DNA of 64,000 bases from CBDBZX01 sp965213645 (lineage in GTDB: Bacteria; Deinococcota; Deinococci; Deinococcales; Trueperaceae), in assembly GCA_965213645.1 (NCBI GenBank), contig CBDBZX010000002.1:310001-374000 (forward strand). The letters are read 5' to 3'. The notes under the pieces were generated by a model. The model saw only the letters and a program-made list of their open reading frames with translations. It had not been told where the DNA came from and ran no database searches. Positions 24,607 through 32,137 of this stretch are shown here, one piece after another; the stretch's first letter is position 1, and each line of letters starts with the position of its first letter. Made by a program: the position numbers and the translations under genes.

Positions 24607-25414
24607 ACGCCCTTGTACCAGACTGAAGAAGGGATGGCACAACGTGAGGGCGTCTGAAGTTACGCACATAGTGCGTTTGAGAATGTCACGTTGTGCCATC
24701 CTCAAATCACTTTGGTATTACCTCCTCACCGCGCTGCTCAGCTTAACCCTCACTTTAGGAGGGTGTTTTCCCTCAGCGCCGCCTCCGGCTCGGGGCTACC
24801 TCACGCTCATCCAACCGAGGGACCTAGACAACTACGGCGCGGCGACCTACGCCTGCGTAGGGGACCGCGTCCAACTTCGCTATGAGCTAGAAAGGGTCGC
24901 GAGCGCCACCTTGAGCGCGAACCCAACCGACGCCCTAGCACCCGCCCTGAACGCCACCCAAGTCTTCGGCGAAGACACCCTCAGTTTTGAAGTCTTAGGC
25001 GCAACCACCTTGACGCTCGACTATCAGGAGGACGTGACGACACGGCGGCTCGAGCTTATCCCTGAAAGCGTCTGCGCAGACCTTCCTACAGACCTCTTGA
25101 AACGCTTTACAGGCACATTGCAGCAAGAGACGCCCGAGCCACGCACGTTGGAGCGCCGACTCGAGTTTTTCTGGCGCGACGCGGGTTTAGAAGCGGTGCT
25201 TTTTGAGAATGAGCCGTACTACGGCTATGACGTACAGCTAAGGTGCAGCGCTGAGAGCGAGACGGCTAGCGTAAATTGCGCGGGTGTAGACACGGACTTC
25301 TCGCTAAACGCCACGCTGAGCACGAATGGTTTAACCGGAAGCTATCAGGGCAGCACGCAGGGTTCCGTTCTGACGAGCACCTTTGCGGGCACATTCACCT
25401 TCAGAGCACCCTAA
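24599..25414 (+). CDS. Lipoprotein paralogue of 23393-24175 with a repeat in its signal region
   Basis: A 271-residue protein. ATG 24599 has AAGGAG four bases upstream, but its lipobox (LTLTLGGC, cysteine at about residue 56) is much further in than normal because a 70 base palindromic repeat (24632-24701) occupies codons 12-35. Without the repeat, MLKRPCTRLKK joined to LKSLWYYLLTALLSLTLTLGGC would be a normal lipoprotein signal. An internal ATG at 24683 could also start the protein. The mature part repeats the pattern of its paralogue (YGAATYACVGDRVQLRY ... ELIPESVC ... TNGLTGSYQGS). Function unknown. Confidence 0.72.
   Translation: MLKRPCTRLKKGWHNVRASEVTHIVRLRMSRCAILKSLWYYLLTALLSLTLTLGGCFPSAPPPARGYLTLIQPRDLDNYGAATYACVGDRVQLRYELERVASATLSANPTDALAPALNATQVFGEDTLSFEVLGATTLTLDYQEDVTTRRLELIPESVCADLPTDLLKRFTGTLQQETPEPRTLERRLEFFWRDAGLEAVLFENEPYYGYDVQLRCSAESETASVNCAGVDTDFSLNATLSTNGLTGSYQGSTQGSVLTSTFAGTFTFRAP
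24632..24701. repeat. Palindromic element inside a lipoprotein gene
   Basis: GGATGGCACAACGTGA (24632-24647) is repeated perfectly inverted at 24686-24701, and the 38 base centre holds a second hairpin (ACGCAC/GTGCGT). It lies within the coding frame near the N-terminus and keeps it open. Confidence 0.75.
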
Positions 25415-25438
25415 TCTACAAACCTCATATTCAACGAC

Positions 25439-26287
25439 CTACACCCAACTCTCCCGGTAATCCTCCACGTACTCCCGCACCGAGACAGGCGCACGCCCCA
25501 AAAGCTGCGCCGTCTCTTGCGTCACGTTAGACGCCAAGCCAAAGCGACAAACCGTGTAGAGCCCGATCATCACCAGGATGAAAGGGACGCTCAGACCTCT
25601 TTTTCTCATCCGTTGCCAAAACCGCCAGGGCGAAGGATTCGGGTAAGTCACCCCTTTTCCTAAAACATCGGTAAAAATATTCGCGACCTGAAAGTAGTCG
25701 AGCGCATGAGCGCCCGTGAGTTCGTATGCGCGGTTTTCATGACCTCTTTGCGTCAGCGCCTCTACAGCCACCGCCGCTATGTCGCGCACGTCGATAAAGC
25801 TCGTCTTGCCTCTTCCGGCGGGCACGAACACCTCGCCCTGTGCGATGTCATGGCGGTGCGTGGTGTTCAGATTTTGCATGAAGAACGAGGCGCGTAAAAA
25901 GGTGTAGGTCAGCCCGGAGGATTTGAGATACCTCTCGGTTTTCGCGTGGGGCAGGAGAGGGTTGCGCTCAACCCCTTGCAGCGAGAGAAAGACAACGTGT
26001 TTGACCCCTGCGGCTTTTGCTGCGTCTATAGCAGCGTTGAGCTTACTCGCGTCGGCTACGGCGGGCGGACGCATCAGAAACATCGCTTTGGCGTCTCCAA
26101 AGGCCGCGTCGTAAGTTTCAGGTTTGCCGAAGTCGAAAGGGACACAAGACGCGCCCTCGCCGAACTCAGCTTCGGCTTTTTGCACGTCTCGCACAGCGGC
26201 GCGTACCGCGTGACCTCTTTCTATCAGCAGGCGCACGACCTCTGCACCGACATTGCCTGTTGCGCCTGTGACCAAAATAGGAGTCAT
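25439..26287 (-). CDS. NmrA-like NAD(P)-binding protein
   Basis: A 282-residue atypical SDR beginning ILVTGATGNVGAEVVRLLIERGH, with AAVRDVQKAEAEFGEG, HVVFLSLQGVERN and FLRASFFMQNL. It resembles NmrA/QorB-type NADPH-binding proteins. It is the third such protein in this 9 kb. It stands alone and converges with the preceding lipoprotein gene with only 24 bases between stops. Confidence 0.82.
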   Translation of the reverse strand: MTPILVTGATGNVGAEVVRLLIERGHAVRAAVRDVQKAEAEFGEGASCVPFDFGKPETYDAAFGDAKAMFLMRPPAVADASKLNAAIDAAKAAGVKHVVFLSLQGVERNPLLPHAKTERYLKSSGLTYTFLRASFFMQNLNTTHRHDIAQGEVFVPAGRGKTSFIDVRDIAAVAVEALTQRGHENRAYELTGAHALDYFQVANIFTDVLGKGVTYPNPSPWRFWQRMRKRGLSVPFILVMIGLYTVCRFGLASNVTQETAQLLGRAPVSVREYVEDYRESWV

Positions 26288-26365
26288 GTTGCATGTACCT
26301 TAATTGAATCCCGGCTAGTTGTTATGAACACCCCTCCTAACCTCTCTTGAAGTAGCTAAAGGTGG

Positions 26366-27205
26366 CTACGTACTCCGCCGATACTGCGCTACCGCTAAGG
26401 GTACAAAGACCGCGAGAATGCCTAGCGCCCAAAGAAAGGCCCACAGCACATCGCCCTGCGTTACGCCCGGAGCCGCGCCTCCCGAGGTCAAGTAGCGCAC
26501 CGCGTCCACCGTGACGGAGATGGGCTGCACCTCCGCGAAGGTGCGCAACCAAACGGGCATCGTCTGGACGGGTACAAAGGCCGAACTCGCGAAGACGAGC
26601 GGGAAAATCCAGACGAACCCAGCGGCGTCCGCGCTTTCAGGGTCCCTGACCAACAGGCCAATGAGCGCCGAAATCCAGGAGAAGGCGAAGCCGAAAAAGA
26701 CGACCAACACCACCGCACCGACGGCTTGCAAGAGGCTCCCCTCAAAGCGAAAACCGATCATCGCGCCGACCAAGAGCATGAGCAGCACGACGAAGACGTT
26801 GCGGGCGCTGTCCGCTAGGGTGCGCCCCGCCAAGACCGCGCCCCGCGCCATCGGCAGCGAGCGGAAGCGGTCCACCATCCCTTTGGAGAGGTCTTCGGCT
26901 AAGCCCACCGTCGTTTGGGACGCGCCGAAGAGCACCGACTGGATGAGGATACCGGGGATGAGGTAGTTGATGTAGCTCGTGCCGGGCGTTTCAATCGCGC
27001 CGCCGAAGACAAAGGCGAAGAGAAGCACGAACATCACGGGCTGAACCGTGGAGAAGACCAAAAGCTGTGGCAAACGCAAGTAGCGAATGAGGTTGCGCCA
27101 AGCCATGACCAGCGTATCGTTGACGTTGTAGGAGAGGCGCTGCCACAGACTCGGCGATGAGGTCTGGACTTGGGTTTCAGCCTCTCTTTGGGCGGTTAGA
27201 CTCAT
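26366..27205 (-). CDS. ABC-2 exporter permease, DrrB type
   Basis: A 279-residue permease with six membrane segments and the DrrB/ABC-2 pattern (MAWRNLIRYLRLPQLLVFSTVQPVMFVLLFAFVFGG, then FGASQTTVGLAEDLSKGMVDRFRSLPMARGAVLAGRTLAD and GFAFSWISALIGLLVRDPESADAAGFVWIFPLVFASSAFVP). It overlaps the upstream ATPase gene by four bases. Together they form a daunorubicin-type drug or lipid exporter; the substrate is unknown. Confidence 0.92.
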   Translation of the reverse strand: MSLTAQREAETQVQTSSPSLWQRLSYNVNDTLVMAWRNLIRYLRLPQLLVFSTVQPVMFVLLFAFVFGGAIETPGTSYINYLIPGILIQSVLFGASQTTVGLAEDLSKGMVDRFRSLPMARGAVLAGRTLADSARNVFVVLLMLLVGAMIGFRFEGSLLQAVGAVVLVVFFGFAFSWISALIGLLVRDPESADAAGFVWIFPLVFASSAFVPVQTMPVWLRTFAEVQPISVTVDAVRYLTSGGAAPGVTQGDVLWAFLWALGILAVFVPLAVAQYRRST

Positions 27206-28170
27206 GCGTTACTCCTCTTAGATTTTTCAGTATGTTTGTCGGTGAGGGAGAGAAAGACGTCGTCGAGCGACGGGCGGCGCAGGCTCAGGTCAGCGAGCTT
27301 AATCTCGGCTTCGTCGAGTTTGCGCACGGCCCGAATCAGACTTTGAGCGCCATCAGAAACGCTTAGGGTGAGGCGTCCGGCGTCTTCGTCCACCTGCGGC
27401 GTGTCGCCGCCGATCGAACGGAGCACCTCGGCGGCGCGGTTTATTTGAGAGGTCTGCTCGAGCCTAAGCTCCAACACGTCAGACGCCAGCTCCGCTTTAA
27501 GTTCGTCCGCCGTCCCCTCCGCAATCACGCGCCCGTCGTCAATGACCGCGATGCGCTCGGCGAGTTCGTCGGCCTCTTCTAAATACTGCGTGGTGAGTAA
27601 GAGCGTCGTCCCGCCCGCTACGAGTTCCTTGATGAGACTCCACATCTCCAAGCGGCTGCGCGGGTCGAGCCCCGTGGTTGGCTCGTCCAGAAAGAGCACC
27701 TGCGGACGCCCGACCAAACTCGCGCCCAAGTCCAAGCGGCGGCGCATCCCGCCCGAATACCCTTTGACGGTGCGGTTCGCCGCGTCTTGAAGCGAAAACC
27801 GTTCCAAGACCTCTCCCGCCCGCCGCTTCGCCTCGCGCCGCCCCAAGTGGTAGAGCTGCCCGACCATCTCCAAGTTCTCGCGCCCGGTCAGGTTCTCGTC
27901 CACGGCGGCGTACTGACCCGCAAGTCCAATCAGTCCGCGCAGCTTCTCCGCCTCGCGCGTCACGTCCAGGCCGAGCACGCGTACCTCTCCCTTATCCGGC
28001 TTGAGGAGCGTGGTGAGGATGTTCACGAGCGTCGTTTTACCTGCGCCGTTCGGCCCTAGAAGTCCAAAAACCTTGCCCTCTTCGGCGTGGAGTTCAACAC
28101 CCGCCAAGGCTTCGACGTCGCCGAAGGACTTGTGAACGTCGCGGACGACGATGGCGGCGTCAGAGGGCAT
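27202..28170 (-). CDS. ABC exporter ATPase, DrrA type
   Basis: A 322-residue ATPase with Walker A GPNGAGKTT (36-44), the DrrA-type segment GLIGLAGQYAAVDENLTGRENL, signature YSGGMRRRLDLG, Walker B VLFLDEPTTGLDP and H-loop TTQYLEEAD. The C-terminal 90 residues carry the DrrA regulatory region (LSLRRPSLDDVFLSLTDK). It is first in the two-gene operon with the permease. Confidence 0.94.
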   Translation of the reverse strand: MPSDAAIVVRDVHKSFGDVEALAGVELHAEEGKVFGLLGPNGAGKTTLVNILTTLLKPDKGEVRVLGLDVTREAEKLRGLIGLAGQYAAVDENLTGRENLEMVGQLYHLGRREAKRRAGEVLERFSLQDAANRTVKGYSGGMRRRLDLGASLVGRPQVLFLDEPTTGLDPRSRLEMWSLIKELVAGGTTLLLTTQYLEEADELAERIAVIDDGRVIAEGTADELKAELASDVLELRLEQTSQINRAAEVLRSIGGDTPQVDEDAGRLTLSVSDGAQSLIRAVRKLDEAEIKLADLSLRRPSLDDVFLSLTDKHTEKSKRSNA

Positions 28171-28335
28171 AAGCGTTCCGGTAGGTCAACATTAGGTCTC
28201 CTTGTTACTGTGTCTTTATAGGGTGGTCGACTCGAGCCCCCTCCACTGACTTTCGCTACCGTCAGGGAGTCAACCCTTCAATAACTGTACTTTAGGGGAT
28301 ACGGACCTCTTGGACCGTAGCAAGCGGTACGAGCT

Positions 28336-29307
28336 TCAGCGCTTCGCCTTCACTCCCCCATCTAAAACACCTGTGTCTAAAACGCGCTCCGCGAGCACCC
28401 GCGCGAGCCGTTCGGGTTCTTCTAGGTGCGGGCAGTGCGCAGAGTGCTCGAACCAGACCTTTTCTTTGTGGGGAGCCTCGAGTGTGCCGAAATACCTCTC
28501 TGCAATCGCGGGCGGCGTCACCGTGTCGTAGCGGCCCATCAAGAGGTAGAAGGGTACCTCCAAACGCGGCACCGCTTCAAAGAGGTCCACCGCCAAGACC
28601 TCATCCCACAGTTGACGGATTGAATACAGAATACCAGACGGATAGCTGAGTACGTCCCTCGCCGAGTAGGTCGGCGAGCGGAACATGGCGCGGGTGTAGG
28701 TGCGCCAAAGTTTCTCATCGTGGAAGAGCCCGCCTGAACGCAACGTCGCCCAGCGCTGGGTCAAAAGAGCAGCGATCCCGTTTGCGTAGGGCGGCTCGCC
28801 GAGGTTTTTAAGCCGTTTTAACATAGAGGTGTGCCCTAAACTTTCCAACTGCTCCTGGACACGCTGATAGGAGAGCTGCGCGTTCTCCTCACCGTCCACC
28901 AACATCCCTTGGGCAATGTAGGCGTGAAACAACTCCGGGGTCCGCTGCACCACTTTTGCGCCAAACGCGCCGCCCCATGAGTGACCGAAGAGGTAGAGCT
29001 TGTCCTTACCGAAGGTCTTTAAGAGGTAGCGTGACAGCTCTTCCGCGTCTAAGACATACTGCCCCAGAGTCATGTTCGGCGTCCTTGCTCGGAACGACTT
29101 GCCACCGCCGCGCTGATCCCAATGCGCAACCAAAAAATGCTTTTTAAGGTCCCCTTGAAAACGCTCCGCAAAGCCGATTTGCGCGACGCCGGGGCCGCCG
29201 TGCAAAAAGAGCAAGAGTGGCTTCTCAGGGTCGCCGCTCACATAAATCCACTGCTTTAGGTCACCTAATGTGACCGCTTCTAAATGCTGAATCATTCCGT
29301 GAAGCAT
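28336..29307 (-). CDS. Alpha/beta hydrolase, proline iminopeptidase-like (paralogue of 15584-16534)
   Basis: A 323-residue hydrolase with LFLHGGPGVAQ, HWDQRGGGKS, nucleophile elbow GHSWGGA and a C-terminal YDTVTPPAIAERY and SAHCPHLEEPERLARVLAERVL. It aligns along its whole length with the hydrolase at 15584-16534, including the unusual SAHCPHLEEP end, so the two arose by duplication. No regulator is adjacent here. Substrate unknown. Confidence 0.85.
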   Translation of the reverse strand: MLHGMIQHLEAVTLGDLKQWIYVSGDPEKPLLLFLHGGPGVAQIGFAERFQGDLKKHFLVAHWDQRGGGKSFRARTPNMTLGQYVLDAEELSRYLLKTFGKDKLYLFGHSWGGAFGAKVVQRTPELFHAYIAQGMLVDGEENAQLSYQRVQEQLESLGHTSMLKRLKNLGEPPYANGIAALLTQRWATLRSGGLFHDEKLWRTYTRAMFRSPTYSARDVLSYPSGILYSIRQLWDEVLAVDLFEAVPRLEVPFYLLMGRYDTVTPPAIAERYFGTLEAPHKEKVWFEHSAHCPHLEEPERLARVLAERVLDTGVLDGGVKAKR

Positions 29308-29323
29308 ACCGTAGAGGTGATGC

Positions 29324-29575
29324 GTGAACCGTCCTCGCGAGACAGCGGGACTCTCACTGGATGAGCTGGAGCGAGCCTTTGAGCGGTTCTATTGGGGGAA
29401 CGTCTCGAGGACGCGCCAAAAGGACAGTAGAGGTTCGGGTGGCGGCTCAGGGTTGGGGCTCTCCATTGCGAAGGCGCTTGTAGAGGCACATGGGGGGACG
29501 TTGGACGCTCGCAATCATCCTAAGGGTAGGGCGGTGTTTACCCTATCTCTTCCGGTTGAGAAGCGATTTGCCTAA
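29324..29575 (+). pseudogene. Remnant of a sensor histidine kinase (C-terminal ATPase end)
   Basis: The frame encodes only the last part of a HATPase_c domain: LSLDELERAFERFYWGNVSRTRQ, then GGGSGLGLSIAKALVEAHGGTLDARN and a terminal beta strand. The G2 box (GSGLGLSIA) is intact, but the dimerisation helix, phosphorylated histidine and N box are absent, and upstream bases belong to the divergent hydrolase gene. It is therefore a truncated relic rather than a working kinase. Confidence 0.72.
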
Positions 29576-29650
29576 TTCAAGTAGGACAAGCCTCCTCAAC
29601 GTGTCCTAGTTTTCGAAGGGAACTTCTTTGCACTGTCAATTAAGCATCCA

Positions 29651-30307
29651 CTACGGAACGATGAAACTGTCAGACACGCGCTCCGACGTGTTCAACTGTT
29701 GCGAACCAAGGTCCAAAGACGGCATCTGCGAGTTCGCAATCACGTGAACTTCATATTCCTTGCCAGAAGAAAATCCACTGTCAAAGGTAAAAGACATGTC
29801 AGACGTTCTATAAAGGCGTCCAATCTCCTCGTCTACGTCGTACAACATGACACCATAAGCCTCCGCATCTGCTACAGCAGTCCAGGAAACACGAATCGCT
29901 GAAGTATTAACCTCATCGAGACTGACTGAGTTGACTCGAGGTAGAACCTCCGAGAGGTCGACCCGAAGGTATTGAACGTGAGTTTCGCCATCGACTTTAG
30001 CAGTAGCTTTGTAGGTGCCAGGGGTGTCGAAGCAGCATTTGGTCGTCAAGCTCGACTGGAACTCACCGAACTGACTAATTTTCCCTCCGTTAGGTCCGAC
30101 TATCGAAATCGGAAAACCCCGACCGTCTCTAACCACCTGGATTACTTGACCTACGCTCTCCTGTCCCTGATTTGATGTACCGACGAAAAACCGAAAAGGC
30201 GCGTTAGGGTTGTTAGCTGGTGGGTCAGTTGGTAAGGCTGTGGTGCCGCACCCCACTAGGGCAAAGGCAAGCAAAATACAGGTTGTAAGCTTGAAATATC
30301 TCGACAT
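29651..30307 (-). CDS. Lipoprotein with fibronectin-III-like domain
   Basis: A 218-residue lipoprotein: signal peptide to lipobox ALVGC (cysteine at residue 20), a Pro/Asn-rich linker, a beta-rich central region (about 45-120) with a CC pair (TTKCCFDTPGTYKATAKVDG), and a C-terminal region resembling a fibronectin-III fold (IRVSWTAVADAEAYGVMLYD ... YEVHVIAN). It is presumably surface-attached. Function unknown. Confidence 0.7.
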   Translation of the reverse strand: MSRYFKLTTCILLAFALVGCGTTALPTDPPANNPNAPFRFFVGTSNQGQESVGQVIQVVRDGRGFPISIVGPNGGKISQFGEFQSSLTTKCCFDTPGTYKATAKVDGETHVQYLRVDLSEVLPRVNSVSLDEVNTSAIRVSWTAVADAEAYGVMLYDVDEEIGRLYRTSDMSFTFDSGFSSGKEYEVHVIANSQMPSLDLGSQQLNTSERVSDSFIVP

Positions 30308-30491
30308 TTGTATCCCTTCAAATTGGTGTTTAGAGCCTTTACAGCTTTGGGGCTGTTTACGACATCAAACGAACTTCACGTTGACAACCTTACCCTCAGA
30401 TAATTACGCTTTACACTTAAAAAGTTCACTCGAGCCCCCTCACCTCTCCAACTTTGTAAGACCCTCAAAATCCTCTTACACCCTCCCGTGA

Positions 30492-30497
30492 TAGGTT
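30492..30497 (+). promoter_or_regulatory. -10-like TAGGTT of a probable leaderless gene
   Basis: TAGGTT stands exactly six bases before ATG 30504. The identical hexamer at identical spacing precedes the NUDIX gene start at 39139. No ribosome site is present. Confidence 0.4.
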
Positions 30498-30503
30498 AAA
30501 CCC

Positions 30504-31376
30504 ATGAGCACCGCCCCCTCTCAGCCGCGCCGCAAGGGTCTCAAAACCTACCTCTCCTTCGTCAAGTTCGAGCACACCCTCTTCGCCCTGCCTTTCGCGT
30601 ACGGCGGAATGCTCTTAGCAGCGGGCGGCTGGCCCGGCTTCGTCACGTTCCTTTGGATTACCCTAGCGATGGTCGGCGCACGCACGGCGAGCATGGCCTT
30701 GAACCGCGTCATCGACGCAGAAATCGACGCTCGCAACCCGCGCACGGAGGCGCGAGAGATTCCTAGTGGTGTGCTACGCAGGCGCGAGGGCGTAGGGCTC
30801 GCGGTGACTGGTTTCGCCCTCCTCATCCTCTCGGGTTGGGCGCTCAACGCGCTTACTTTGGCGCTCTTGCCCGTCGCGGTGTTTTTTCTAGCGCTCTACC
30901 CTTACACCAAGCGCTTTACCTGGCTCTGCCACTTCTGGCTCGGCACGACGATTGGTGCGGCGGCGGCGGGCGGCTGGATTGCGGTAACGGGGGCGTTTGC
31001 GCCTGCGGCGATGGCGCTGTGGGTGGGCGTCGGGTTGTGGATTGCGGGTTTTGACATCATCTACGCCGTGCTCGACTACGACTTCGACGTGGCGCACGGT
31101 GTTTACAGCGTTCCGGCTGTGTTTGGTGTGAACAAGGCGCTCATCATATCGGCTTTCACGCACGTAGCAGCTTGGCTGTCGCTCGCACTCGTGCTGCCGC
31201 TTACGGGACTAGGTTGGCCTTACGCCGTCGGTTTGATGATCGTTGCAGCTATCCTCATTGCACAGCACTTCTTGGTTCGCTCGAGGCAGATTGGCGACGT
31301 ATTGCGCTCGTTTAACGCCAACCTCTACGTCAGCGCGGTCATGCTTCTAGCGATTATTGCGGATGTAGTCCTTTAA
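30504..31376 (+). CDS. UbiA-family prenyltransferase
   Basis: A 290-residue membrane enzyme with about eight helices and both aspartate-rich motifs: NRVIDAEIDARNPRT (first) and YDFDVAHGVYSVP (second), which bind the prenyl diphosphate through magnesium. It belongs to the UbiA/4-hydroxybenzoate polyprenyltransferase-like group often found in menaquinone makers. The acceptor (4-hydroxybenzoate, futalosine-derived compound or another) cannot be read. It ends just before a hairpin and the tRNA cluster. Confidence 0.88.
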   Translation: MSTAPSQPRRKGLKTYLSFVKFEHTLFALPFAYGGMLLAAGGWPGFVTFLWITLAMVGARTASMALNRVIDAEIDARNPRTEAREIPSGVLRRREGVGLAVTGFALLILSGWALNALTLALLPVAVFFLALYPYTKRFTWLCHFWLGTTIGAAAAGGWIAVTGAFAPAAMALWVGVGLWIAGFDIIYAVLDYDFDVAHGVYSVPAVFGVNKALIISAFTHVAAWLSLALVLPLTGLGWPYAVGLMIVAAILIAQHFLVRSRQIGDVLRSFNANLYVSAVMLLAIIADVVL

Positions 31377-31377
31377 G

Positions 31378-31399
31378 TAGACCTCTTACAAAAGGTCTA
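31378..31399 (+). terminator. Hairpin after the UbiA gene
   Basis: TAGACCT (31378-31384) pairs with AGGTCTA (31393-31399), starting one base after the UbiA stop codon. There is no T run, so termination is only possible. The left arm shares TAGACCTCTT with the ends of the element at 45097-45211. Confidence 0.4.
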
Positions 31400-31428
31400 G
31401 TGTCAAGAGGTACGTGTAAAAACCAGCG

Positions 31429-31458
31429 TTGACAAAGCTCAGAAAACTCGGGTATCAT
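31429..31458 (+). promoter_or_regulatory. Promoter of the tRNA cluster
   Basis: TTGACA (31429-31434), 18 bases, TATCAT (31453-31458), about 28 bases before the tRNA-Asp 5' end. This is the best sigma-70-type match in the window. Confidence 0.75.
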
Positions 31459-31486
31459 GCACTTCGCTCACTCGAGTGAGCCGCAT

Positions 31487-31559
31487 GGAGCCGTAGTGTA
31501 GCGGTTAGCATATCTGCCTGTCACGCAGAAGGTCGCGGGTTCAAATCCCGTCGGCTCCG
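31487..31559 (+). tRNA. tRNA-Asp (GTC)
   Basis: A complete cloverleaf: acceptor GGAGCCG/CGGCTCC with G73, anticodon loop CTGTCAC giving anticodon GTC, and T arm with GGTTCAAATCC. The CCA end is not encoded. The first gene after a strong promoter. Confidence 0.95.
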
Positions 31560-31568
31560 TTACCAGGG

Positions 31569-31600
31569 AGGTATCATCTTCTCAAAAGAAAATGATACCT
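31569..31600. repeat. AGGTATCAT palindrome between tRNA-Asp and tRNA-Phe
   Basis: AGGTATCAT (31569-31577) and ATGATACCT (31592-31600) form a 9 bp stem with a 14 base loop. The arms recur in the next palindrome and at the ends of the 69 base repeats at 32011 and 39766. Confidence 0.7.
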
Positions 31601-31694
31601 ATTCCTGAAAGAAGGTTAGAAAAATACATCTATAGTATTTTGGCTGGCTTTCAAACTTAAAAGGTATTGTTTTTTGCTGGATGATACCCACCTC

Positions 31695-31770
31695 GGCCAG
31701 ATAGCTCAGTTGGTAGAGCATACGACTGAAAATCGTAGTGTCGGCGGTTCAATCCCGCCTCTGGCCACCA
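31695..31770 (+). tRNA. tRNA-Phe (GAA)
   Basis: Acceptor GGCCAGA/TCTGGCC with A73 and an encoded CCA end, anticodon loop CTGAAAA giving anticodon GAA, T arm with GGTTCAATCCC. Unlike its neighbours it encodes CCA. Confidence 0.95.
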
Positions 31771-31779
31771 CTGAAAATA

Positions 31780-31828
31780 CGAGGTATCATCCACACTTCA
31801 AAACTTGAATTTGCGAGATGATACCTCG
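31780..31828. repeat. AGGTATCAT palindrome between tRNA-Phe and tRNA-Thr
   Basis: CGAGGTATCAT (31780-31790) pairs perfectly with ATGATACCTCG (31818-31828). It has the same arm sequence as the palindrome at 31569 with a longer, unrelated loop. Confidence 0.7.
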
Positions 31829-31831
31829 CTT

Positions 31832-31903
31832 GCCGATGTAGCTCAGCGGTAGAGCAGCCGATTCGTAATCGGCAGGTCGTCGGTTCAATTCCGACCATCG
31901 GCT
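31832..31903 (+). tRNA. tRNA-Thr (CGT)
   Basis: Acceptor GCCGATG/CATCGGC, anticodon loop TTCGTAA giving anticodon CGT, T arm GTCGG-TTCAATT-CCGAC. The discriminator base is T and CCA is not encoded. The last gene of the cluster, ten bases before a terminator. Confidence 0.92.
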
Positions 31904-31912
31904 TTTGTTTAG

Positions 31913-31946
31913 GACGCACGCTCGAGAAAGAGGTGCGTCTTTTTTT
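31913..31946 (+). terminator. Intrinsic terminator of the tRNA cluster
   Basis: Stem GACGCAC (31913-31919) / GTGCGTC (31933-31939) followed by seven T (31940-31946). Its stem core equals that of the terminator at 5922. Confidence 0.88.
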
Positions 31947-32010
31947 GTCTCGAGAACTTCCAACCCTTTCGTTAGCATTTCCACTTGACGTTGCTACACT
32001 TCTCCGCAGA

Positions 32011-32081
32011 TATCATCCCTTAAAGTGCGTGCTAAACGATGTTCTTGTTATTGAGAGTGTAGCTGACCAGATGATACCTGC
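32011..32081 (+). repeat. Dispersed 69 base repeat, copy 1
   Basis: About 64 of 69 bases match the reverse complement of 39766-39834. Both copies begin near TCATCCCT and end GATGATACCTGC, with short inverted ends (TATCATC/GATGATA). It lies in the gap between the tRNA cluster and the enoyl-CoA hydratase gene. Confidence 0.8.
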
Positions 32082-32137
32082 TAGTAATTAAACCGAAAAC
32101 ACCTCCGAGCGAAGAGGTTCGAGCGTTACAATCAGGC

